The notes beneath the pieces are model-generated. The model saw only the letters and a list, made by a program, of their open reading frames with translations. It had not been told where the DNA came from and searched no databases. Shown piece after piece: positions 1-10,500 of a DNA stretch of 64,000 nucleotides; position 1 is the first letter of the stretch; each line of letters opens with the position of its first letter. This DNA comes from Acanthornis magna (taxonomy: Eukaryota; Chordata; Aves; Passeriformes; Acanthizidae). The stretch spans positions 10,411,501-10,475,500 of the forward strand of contig JAWUZG010000036.1 of the NCBI GenBank assembly GCA_036785705.1, given 5' to 3'. Position numbers and translations under genes: made by a program.

Positions 1-879
1 CAAAAATAAAATGACAGCTTTTTCCATAATCTCAGTCTTCTTTTAGTTTGGATGCCATTTTCATTTCCTTTAATTTTTGCACAAAACCTTTGACTGGAAA
101 AAATGTGTCTTGTCTTTTAAACTGGCATCAACTGAGCTAAGATCTTCATTCAGCAAAAGTTACACATGTGCTTAATTTCATCAGCTTTGAGTAGTTCCAC
201 TGAGGATTTTTGCTCTTAAAACCAGCTTTAAAATTATGCAGTTTTCTAAAATTTCCACAGACCTACAAGTAAAGGTGCACCCGAAGTTTTCTCATGAAAT
301 TAAGACAGAAGCTGGAAGACGCAATAATCTATCATGGTGCTTATTAAAAGCTGTAGTTTATTAGTCTCGAAGGAGCTTGCCAAAATTCCACTAACTTCCA
401 CATACTCACCAAATCCTTTGCTCCAAGTCAAGGAAATAATAGAGGATTTTTCTAGAAGCACCAAAATCTCCAAATCCTTATGGAGTATTTTGATTTTTCT
501 TTTTCTTGCTTGAGGGACCATGGATTCTCTTGTTTTATAAACAAAAAAATGATTTTTCACCAGGTCCAGTGTGAGAACTCATACACTTCTGAAGGGGTGT
601 CACTCCACTTAAGCATCACGCTGGCAAACTCAAAAAGTCCTGCAAAACTGCTCTTTTCCTGAGTGAGCAACAAACCCTGAAAATCCCTGCTCACGGGCTT
701 GAATCTGGCTGATTATTACCTTTGCTATTTATTCAGTTATTTATTAGTGAAGTCATTCTGGGGGCAGGGAAGGAGTGGGAAGGGATGCCATGCAAACATT
801 CGATAGACAAGGGCAAAGGCAGCTGCCTGGTATTTCCTCTACCCAGCAAAGCACTGGAGGACGAAAAGACTCGAGAAAA
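1..879. other. Upstream flank of ITGA1
   Basis: AT-rich unique sequence with short chance open frames on both strands. No gene, repeat or element recognised. Confidence 0.6.
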
Positions 880-1542
880 TCGCCCACTGTCTGAAGAGTT
901 ACGGCGTCTCCAGAGCCGCCGAGAATGAGGAGGGGGTGGCTGGCTTCCTCTTGCGGGCAAAAGACCGGGCGTCGAGTGCGTTTTTAAGGGGTGATGTCAG
1001 AGAAATTAAACTCGAGCAGTCAAACACACCCCCGTACCTCAGCGACGTGTTTCTCCTGTTGATAAGGCTGGAGAGGTGGCTGTGCAGCACACCCAGCTCA
1101 CTCCTGCCCTACTGGGACAGGGGCTGGCCGCCGGGAGACGCTTATTAATTATGAACGGGGAGATGTCCCTTTAAGGTCTGCTGTGCTCTCCGAGAGCTGC
1201 AGCCGGACGGTTCAGAGGGGGAGATTTGGCTTTATTTGTACATCCTAGCGCTGGCTAATTCAACGGGGAGGTTTCCAAAGCTCTGAAATCTTTAGGGGGG
1301 CGGGTGGGGGGGGGGAACTGTGTGCGGTGGGAGGAAGCTAAATTGTCCTTAATGCGAAGAAGCAACGTAAAGACAGAATAACAAACAGGAAATGCCTGAC
1401 TCGGCTGCGAGGCGGACGGGCGGTGCAGAGCGCTGAGCTCCACCGGCAGCGCAGATCCGCCGGGCGCGCCGGCGGCAGGACCGCTCCCGCCACCGCTGCC
1501 CTCCGAGCGGGCTCCCAGCCCCCGGCTCGCAGCAGCCCAGGC
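880..1542 (+). promoter_or_regulatory. ITGA1: ITGA1 promoter region and 5' UTR
   Basis: GC content rises from about 890 and becomes CpG-rich from about 1395 to 1760. Recognisable elements: a CRE-like TGATGTCA at 992-999, a CArG-like CCCTTTAAGG at 1167-1176, and a G-rich block with a GC box at about 1294-1316. A 14-codon upstream open frame (ATG at 1392, TGA at 1434-1436) would lie in the leader if transcription starts before it. The start site cannot be fixed from sequence. Confidence 0.55.
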
Positions 1543-1570
1543 ATGGCTGCCTCCTGCTGGATGCTGACAG
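1543..1570 (+). CDS. ITGA1: ITGA1 coding exon 1 (signal peptide start)
   Basis: Nine codons plus one base, ending ACA G before donor gtgagg. The ATG has G at -3 and G at +4, a good Kozak context. The codon split with exon 2 reads GCG (Ala10). Exons 1 and 2 together give an 18-residue hydrophobic signal peptide ([10 protein letters not shown], then LFHLVCTS) with likely cleavage before Asn19. The frame is open upstream to at least 1378 without another in-frame ATG. A second in-frame ATG at 1561 would shorten the leader too much to be preferred. Confidence 0.85.
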
Positions 1571-4500
1571 GTGAGGAAAGCCCTCTTTCTGCCTTGCTTT
1601 GAAGACTCGCGTCGCTAAAGCAGCCCCGCTCCCGGCGGGAAGAGGGTGCAGCTTGTTGGGTCTGGCACCCGAGGGACGGCATCCTCCCGCCCGATCCCTG
1701 CCACCGGAGTGCCCTTCCCGGAGCTGCCCTCCGGCCGCAGGGACCTCCTCGGCCGTGAGGGACCTCCTCGGTTTGCGCCTCTCTGGGAACTTGAATCCCT
1801 AAACCAGTTTTAGAATCTGGGGGGCAAGGAGTGGTTGCTAGATGAGGATGAATGGCTCAGAAGGCATACTGTAATTGAATCTGGCTTGGAAGGAAGCTGT
1901 TTGTTTGGTTTTGTTGGTTTGGGTTTTGGTTGTTTTTTGCTGGTTGTTTTTATGTTGTTGTTTTTTGTTTTTTATAATTAGGGTAGCTTTTTTGCTTTCC
2001 TCTGTTTGGCTTACAGACTTCTGACTGGTAAAAGGGAAGTGAGGAAGAAGTTAACACACTCATTCACTTCAGAAAGATGAGCTCATCCAGAGATGGAATA
2101 TGTAATATTTCCTTTTAGGGGTTAATTGATTAGATTGTTAGTGACTTACTTGCTTTTTTAAAAAAAAAAGTAACAAGCTTCTAGCTAGTCAGTCTGTAGT
2201 AAGATTTGGATCTGAAATCAGGGGAATCCAAGAAGTGGGAAAGAAGCTAGGCAATGCTGGGATTCATGTGCTTGGAAACTTGGACATTGAACTCCCCAGC
2301 AGCTCTTGCGCAGGCAAGTAGCACATAGTGAACCTGAAGCGGTGTCCCCCCTGAAACAGGGGAAAAAATCAATTTCATAATTGTCCAAATGCAGGCAGCA
2401 GCAAGTGGGGAAAAGGTAAAAGCAGAGTTTTCCCCTCTTCCCTCTGTGCTTATTGTGCAAGAAAGAAGAGACACAGCAAAACGTTAAAATCTAAATATAG
2501 TATTGTGGCTTGTCATGTTTAGTTGTTGTTCATAACTGTCTTTATTATTACTGCACAGTGACATACTCCAAAATATGCTTTTGTTTATGTTCCTTCAAAA
2601 AAGGACATTTTGTAAAGCAGCAAAAATTTAGTGGGCTGCAACTTCCCTTCAGAGTTGCAAAGTTGCCATTGATACTGTTGACAGTAATTCACCAGTAATG
2701 ACAAAAGGCTTTATCCAGGTCTCATCCAGCTTTGCCAGGTGATTACTTTTTGGGTGATTGGGGGGGGGGGGGGGGGGGCGGGTAGTGGTGGTAGTTCTTT
2801 TTTAAAAAGCTGGTGTGAAAGAATATACTTAGAAATAAGAGGAGGCGATACCAGCAAAAGGATTCAAATTATCTCAGAAAAATAAGAGAAGTAGTCCTAC
2901 ATAAGTCAAAATGTCATTAAAATATTCACAAGGAGTTTTCTTCACAAGGAGAACTATAGTGGCATTAAAAATTAATTAAAAAGTAAACTACATGCTGCTC
3001 TTCATTAAAAAGAAAAAAAACCAAACAAATAATCTAGTAGGTCCTAGCAGACAAAAAGAATCTAGAATAAAGGAGGTACATAGAGATATAATGTACATTT
3101 GTGTATTTAAATAGAGTTTTATTCTTTTTTAATTCAGCTTGGTCTGACAGGACCTGTGAGAATCTTCACCATAGGAAGTCTGACATGCAAATAGAAGTGC
3201 ACAGAAAATTAACAAGCCTGAAAGGGCTGAGGAAAATGATCTATGACAAAAGACTGGAAGAGTTAGGCTTGTTTATATAGTAGCACGAAAACTAAGGACA
3301 AAATGTTCAACATTTCAAACATATCTTTTTATCCAAGTATTATTGTTGAGGATATTATTCCATGTGTCAGTGGCTCTTTGTTTTGTGAGAGTGCTCAGTC
3401 ATGACTTTCCACATCCCATATGTTGGTTCCCAAAGATACTGATGAATACTTGGTTCTCCATGTCCAACAAAAGACAAAAGAAAATCTGTAACTGACTATG
3501 CATGAATCTTAGGGAATATTCAGAATTTTGTTACTCTTCAGGTAATGAGTTGCTAGGTTACCAAAAACAACCCCACCCCTGTATAATTTCCTTCACCAGG
3601 ACTTTTGATGAAGTTGGATGAACAGCTATAAGGGATGGCAAGGTTTACTTCAGCTGGCCTCTGTGTAAGTGGTTTGATTAGGGATCTGCTGAAGTTGTCT
3701 TCAGCTCTACATTTCAACAGATGAGGAAGGAAGTAGTCTAAAGGGTTCTATTATCTTTAAATGCTTCTTCATTTAACAGTGTTACACAAAGCCTGTTCCC
3801 CACTGGACTTCTCTCCTTATTGGTGATGGTCATATTGTACTCATCTTTATAATAGAAAAGATAAAGATAAGTAGATAAAGACAGAACTGTATGTAGAAAA
3901 TGAAGTAGTCTTTGTTCAGAGCCTGTACAGGCAGGAAAGCCGCAAGATAAAGGAAAAGCATGAAAAGAGGTGTTTTCCCAAGTTTCCCTCTCTTTTTCTT
4001 TTATTTTCCTTTGCTCTTGCAACAATAACACCCAATGTTTCTCAGAAGACTCCCCCCTATATTAGAGACTTTTTCCCACCAGTTTTTCTTATCCAGGCTG
4101 TGAGCAGGTTTGCATGAATTCTACCTGAAGTGGCTCTAATGTGGAGGAGAGGGCATTTCCTATGAACATGACCTCTCCTTGTCTAAAATTGGTACATAAC
4201 CCATCTTCATTAAACAGTTGGTCAAGAATTGAAGATGTAGGGCAGTGTGTCTCAAACATTTTCAGAATAATAACCTTAGATAACCAGCATGGCTCCAAAA
4301 TCCCTATGAATATATGCTGTCACCACTTTCACCTCTTGCATTGTACTTAAAAATGCCCAAAAAGGGATGCCAAATTGCTGCAATTATTAGTACCTATACA
4401 ATTGTATTTGAAAAGCGATTTATTGCAAGAACTGTTCGGTTCTACACATAGTCTCAATCTCTTACTGAGACAGGAACAGGCTATGCAATTTTGAACTTTT

Positions 4501-7500
4501 ATGATAAAACTGTATGTAGAGTTAAAAGTACCCATTTGTTTTGACTCTACCATGGTCAAATTAATCTCTTTCACTGCCATTAGTGAAATGAGAATGAACT
4601 TAGAAACTTATATGGTCCTTAATTTTTTGGATGTGTTTTTCTTCTACTGCTCATACTTTGACGTACTCAAACAAATAATGATATCCACTATTTACTTTTC
4701 ACCAGAGTAGGCAAAGCATCATCATTAGCAAATGTTTTCCTTTGTAAGTTGACAATGGTCTTGCTGATAGTGGACACATCCTTGAAGTCTACAGTTGTCA
4801 CTAAATATTTGTGGATCGGTGTTCATAACTCTATAAATCTTATAACTTGCTGTTGAGAATAGGCCCATATCAAAATGTCTCTTTCTACAACAGTCAATTT
4901 AGTATTTTGAGTGGCAACTTTGATCAAAGTTGTTTTTTCTTTGGTTGTAGCTTTTTTTGGTTTGTTTGTTGTGAATTATTTGGTTTTTTTGGGGGGTTTG
5001 AGAGTGTGTATGTGTCTGTGTGTTGTTGTTGTTGCTGCTGTTGTTTTTGTTGTTGTGGGGAGGTTTTAATGCAGCAAGTCACCTATTTTCCTGAATTGAA
5101 TGTTTATTTTCTACTTGATGGTACTGGATGCCAACTTGCAACCTTTATCTAAAGTATATTGCATCTCCAGGGAAGTAAGCCTGCTTATAAAATTTGACTG
5201 GAATGAATAAGCACAGAAAAGTTTGTAAATAGCACTAGAAGAATACAAGCAGTAAAAGAATAAAAAGTAAAAAGTATTTTAATGTGGAACATAAATATGC
5301 ACAAGTATTTTTTCTTGAAAGAATAGCATGAGGTAAAACCTTGTGTTCCTATAGTTGCAAAGAACGTAAAGAAGAAAACTTGCCATAAATTCACCATGAA
5401 GAATTTACATAGAAAAGTGAAAAGAACTCCTAAAGTTGAATGCACACCCTCTCCTAAAGAAAAGTTGAATGCAGAAGCTCTCTGCCTCTGTTTTTTGCAT
5501 TAAAATGTTAATGCAAAATTATTAGTATGCACAAGCTCAAATTAAACAAGCAGTTACTTACACATGTGCTTATGTTATATTCCCTGGGTGGTCCTGCTTC
5601 ATTCTGTGAAACTATTCATGCTAACAGAGTTAAGCATGTGTACTCACAGGAAGAGAGTCTGAGGTCTGATAAATAAATCCTATTATGTAATATCTGATAA
5701 AGTTGTTTTTACTTTACACCAGTATCAGGCTTAGGGAAAAGGAATGCACATTACTGGGCCAGATCTGAGTTCGCTGTCCTGTGACAACTGACTAGAGCTA
5801 GATACTTTAGAGAAATTTATAGGTACACCATAATGAGAGATATGGGACTATTTTTGCTCACAGTAGCTTTGTGTCTCATTAAATATTTGACTCCAAAGAC
5901 TTTCCAAGTCAGCAAATTCCATAATCCACAGTGGGTTGTTTTTTATTTTAAAAAAAAAAAAAAAATGTTAATAGAAACCAGAAACTTTCTTGTAGCCACC
6001 TTCTCATCTGTAAGAGGATGCCCTCATGATTTTCTGTTACCAGACTGTGTAGTCACTCCAAACTTAATGTATCTGTTGCAGTTGCCCTGACACACATAGT
6101 GTGCCTACTTTCTCAACTTTTTTTATTTAATCATTTCCTATGCAAGCATTTTTTTTTCTGTTCTCCATTCTTTTCCTTGTTCTCAATTTGCAACTTGCAT
6201 TCTGAAATGGAGTTTTTTGTGTGATACACTAAATTTATTCATTCATAAATTCATTCATATATGCTAAAGAAATCATTCAAAAATAAGCTACAGAACTTAG
6301 AATCATAGAATCATAGATTTTTAAGGGGTTGGAATGGACATTAAAGATCATCTAGTCCCAACCCACCCTCCCATGGCTAGGGACAATTCCCACTAGACTA
6401 GGCCTTTTCCAACTAGTGCCAGGGCTGGGGCATCCACAGCCTCCCTGAGCAACCTATTCCAGTGTCTAACCACCCTTAAAGTGAAAAATTTCTTCCTATT
6501 ACGTAACTTAAATTTCCCCTCTTTCAGTTTGTACCCATTATTCATTGTCCTGTCACTACAGTTCCTGATGAAGTATCCCTCTCTAGTTTCCCTCTTCCCC
6601 TTCAAATACTGGAAGGTTGCTATGAGGTCTTCACATAACCTTCTCTTCTCCAATATTCCTCTCTTCTTGTGTAGTGATACAATTTTTTAATTATTTCTGG
6701 CTGCTTAAATTTGTCTAGCCTTCAAACCGAGCTGTGTAGTGATTGTTCAGGTCCATTCTCTTTGAAAATATCATTGAACTGATGTGTGTTTTTGCAAGGC
6801 ATGTTACATCTGTGTGTGAACATCAAGCTTTGCTTGAAACGTGCTTATCTGCCTCTCTAGCGTCTCAGAACTGGGAGGCAGCCGGTCAAGGTTCAGTGCT
6901 GGCTGAAGTGTAACTTGCAAATTTAACCGAAACCTTTTAAACCGGAATTCGGTTTAAGAGCAGCGTTCAAGGAACAGTTCAGGTTCTGATGTTGCCTGCG
7001 TCTGGTTTTTATTTCCATGGGTGACGGCCGCTCGCTCCGCCTCAGTCGGGCGGAGGCAGCTGCTGGGGGGTGGCATTGCGGTCCCCTGGCTCCGAGGCAC
7101 CCCCTGAACCAGGGGACAGCACCTCTCGCCTCTTTCGCGACCTGTACCTGTAAATTCCCACAACTGCTTGGCTTTGGCCGTTTGTTTTTGGTTAGGTTTT
7201 TTTTTCCTCTCTCCTCTTTTGAAAAGTGTGGGACGGTATTAGGAGCCGCTGTAAAGCGCTGGAGGGGAAGGACGAACAAGGGGACGAACCCCTCCCGGCG
7301 CGGCAGTAGCCGAGGTCCAGCGCTCGCAGCACTCGGCAGCAGCGCGGCCGCTTCCCGGCGCCCCCGCCCTCACGCCGCCCCGGCATTTTTCCTTCCGCAG
7401 GATGGAGCCTCGGGAGGTGCCGGCAGGTTACCCGCGCACAGCGCGCGCCCTTGGCGACACTCCCGCGCGCGGCGGCCCGCGCATGCGCCAGGCCTGCGTG

Positions 7501-10500
7501 GCCGGGCGGGGCGGGGCGGGGCGCGCCCCGGCGGCGCTGCAGCAAGGAGCGGCGTCTGTGCGCGTGCGCTCTTGGGCGGCAGTGTACGCCGCGCGTGCGC
7601 GTTGAATCCGGCGGCGGGCGCGCGGAGGAGCGCGGGCCCGGGGCGCTTCGGCAAGGCCGCTCCGTCCGTCCGTCCATCCGTCTATCCGTCTGCCCGTCTG
7701 CCTGTCCGTCCGTCCGTCTGTCTAGGACTGTGCGGTCCCGCCGTTTCCAGCCCTTAGCGTTCCCTCCCGGGGCAGGCCTGCTGCCTGTGTCGCCGCGGCA
7801 CCGCGGCACACGGTAAGCCGGGGAGCGACGCGAGGAGCCGCCAAGATGAAGCTGGTGAGGAAGGACCTGGAGAAGGATAATGCCGGGCAGGTGACGCTGA
7901 TCCCCGAGGAGCCCGAGGACATGTGGCACACCTACAACCTGCTGCAGGTGGGTGACAGCCTGCGCGCCTCTACCATCCGCAAGGTGCAGACCGAGTCGTC
8001 CACGGGTAGTGTGGGCAGCAACCGCATCCGCACCACCCTCACCCTCTGCGTGGAGACCATCGACTTCGACTCGCAGGCCTGCCAGCTGCGGGTCAAGGGC
8101 ACGAACATCCAGGAGAACGAGTATGTGAAGATGGGTGCCTACCACACCATCGAGCTGGAGCCCAACCGGCAGTTCACCCTGGCGAAGAAGCAGTGGGACA
8201 GCGTGGTGCTGGAGCGCATCGAGCAGGCCTGCGACCCGGCCTGGAGCGCCGATGTGGCAGCCGTGGTCATGCAGGAAGGGCTGGCTCACGTTTGCCTGGT
8301 CACCCCGAGTATGACGCTTACTCGTGCCAAGGTGGAGGTGAACATCCCGCGCAAGCGGAAAGGGAACTGCAGTCAGCACGACCGGGCGCTGGAGAGGTTT
8401 TACGAGCAGGTGGTGCAAGCCATCCAGAGGCATATCAACTTTGAGGTGGTGAAGTGTGTACTGGTGGCGAGCCCAGGCTTCGTGCGGGAGCAGTTCTGTG
8501 ACTACATGTTCCAGCAGGCAGTCAAAACTGACAACAAACTTCTGCTGGAGAACAGGTCCAAGTTCCTACAGGTAAGGTGCTAAGCAGTCTCCAGAGTGGG
8601 TAAAATGAGGCTTGAGAGTTGTGTGTAATAATAAAGGGTAGTTACATGGGAAATAAGTTACTAAAGAAAATAGATTGCTGACTGAGCATCATGAGGAAGT
8701 TATTCTCATGCCTCCCAAACCATGAGGGACTTATGCATGGTTCAAGGATGGTTCCCACCCCGGATACCTTAATGTGGAGTAGAGAAAGTGTCAGATATTT
8801 CAAACTCCCCGTAAAAGCATATTTACTCTTCAATTAAGTGTGAAGTGCATGTTGGGAAATACTTTGACTGCACTCTTACTCTGTCACACTGTATATAACA
8901 TGCATGTTTAATAACATCTTTTAAAGATTTTTTTAAAGACCGGGATGAGCTATTGGTTAGTTAATTTTGTTGTTAGTTTTGAACTACATAGTTAAAGGTT
9001 GTGTGCTTTTTGCCTTGTTTCTTAGTCATCTCTTGATTGCATGGGTGGGGGTGTTAGCCATATACTGAAATAGGCACATTCAGAGCCTAAAATAAGTTTT
9101 CATAAGGATACTTGTATAATGTTTAGGTTGGAGTAGGACTGTAATCTAGGGGCAGGGGGACTGAAGTGTGTCCCAATGTTAAATGGCCCCAGTATGTAGG
9201 AGGCACAAGAAGCCTCCTCTTCCATTTGTAGCAAAGTGATAGTAGTGAGAAGTTTTAATCTACTTCACAGCTTTGCAAGCATAATAGTTACACAGCTAGA
9301 CTTGATGCTTTTGCACTAGACACCTACAGTCTTAAGGGGCCTTCCTTTTCTTGAATGCTTTAAAAAAGAGAGACTTAGATCTTTGTTTCTAGTATTTTCA
9401 AGTAGCCTTACTTTGGGAGCTGTTGAGAGCCGACTTTGAATAAGAGGGACAGTTTTCTTGTGCTTCTTGAAAGGCAGTTTAAGGGATTTGGTATAGGCTT
9501 TGGGTTGCAGGAGAGATCCTTTAAGAAAAGAATCATGCATGTTTCAAGAAAGAGATAATTTCCCCAGATAATCAAGATTAATATTACATATAGAAGAGGA
9601 TGTTTGTGATTGGCTAATCAAGAAAATGGTCCTTTTTCTTTAAAAACACCAAACCTTTGACTTTGTTTTCACTCTAGGTCCACTCTTCCTCAGGACATAA
9701 ATACGCACTGAAGGAAGCACTCTGCGACCCAGCTGTAACTAGCCGTCTTTCTGACACTAAGGCAGCTGGTGAGGTCAAAGCCTTAGATGACTTCTATAAA
9801 ATGCTGCAACACGAGCCTGACCGGGCTTTTTATGGCCTGAAACATGTGGAGAAGGCCAGTGAAGCCATGGCCATTGATACCCTGCTGATCAGTGATGAGC
9901 TTTTTCGGCACCAGGATGTGGCTACCCGTGCCCGATATGTTAAATTGGTAGATAGCGTACGGGAGAACATGGGCACGGTGCGAATTTTCTCCAGCCTCCA
10001 TGTGTCTGGAGAGCAGCTGGGCCAGCTGACAGGGGTGGCAGCCATCCTGCGCTTTCCTGTTGCTGAGCTCTCTGACCAGGAAGATGATTCTAGCTCTGAA
10101 GAGGATTGATTACAGTGACTTCCTTCTACAGTTTCTTTTCTATTTCATGTTGAAATGATGTTAAAGGCCCTCCCATCCCAAATACTGTGTGCAGTTGTAC
10201 CATGACATTTAATAGTAAGGTTGTGACAGTAAACATTTACATGCATAAATACATACATATAGCCCTGCTCAGCACACTACTTGATATCTGATCTATGGTA
10301 ATAATCATTGGTATGCTGTGCTGAAGCTGACTGTTTTTGTAAGTTACATTCTGGACCACAGCAGTACAAGAAACTAATTTGGCTCCCCGGTGCTGCTTAG
10401 TCTGCATGTTAGGGCAGACTGCTAACTTAGTGAAATGTGTAGGAAAAAATAGTAAACTAACAGGGACAAATTCACATTATATTGTCTCTTTCTGTTCAAA

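Larger units (their letters stand above)
1571..6297 (+). other. ITGA1: ITGA1 intron 1, 5' part
   Basis: Unique AT-rich DNA apart from T/G-rich low-complexity tracts (about 1897-1975 and 4930-5066), a G19 run (2760-2778), an A16 run (5950-5965) and a probable CR1 fragment near 3215-3290. Open frames here are short and non-ATG or low-complexity. Confidence 0.7.

Noticed and set aside
4847..5152. 101-codon frame with poly-Cys run
   Set aside because: Produced by translation of the TTG/TGT repeat.
7402..7605. 67-codon ATG frame upstream of PELO
   Set aside because: It overlaps the GC boxes and NRF1 sites, so it is probably upstream of the transcription start; composition-driven.
7017..7757. 246-codon plus-strand frame through the PELO promoter
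   Set aside because: CpG-island composition lacks stop codons; Ala/Arg/Pro/Ser-rich text, and it ends before the PELO ATG in another frame.
7192..8433. 413-codon open frame antisense to PELO exon 1
   Set aside because: It mirrors the coding strand of a very GC-rich exon, where antisense stops are depleted. The product is His/Leu/Gly/Arg low-complexity and continues into the promoter; no splice or start logic.
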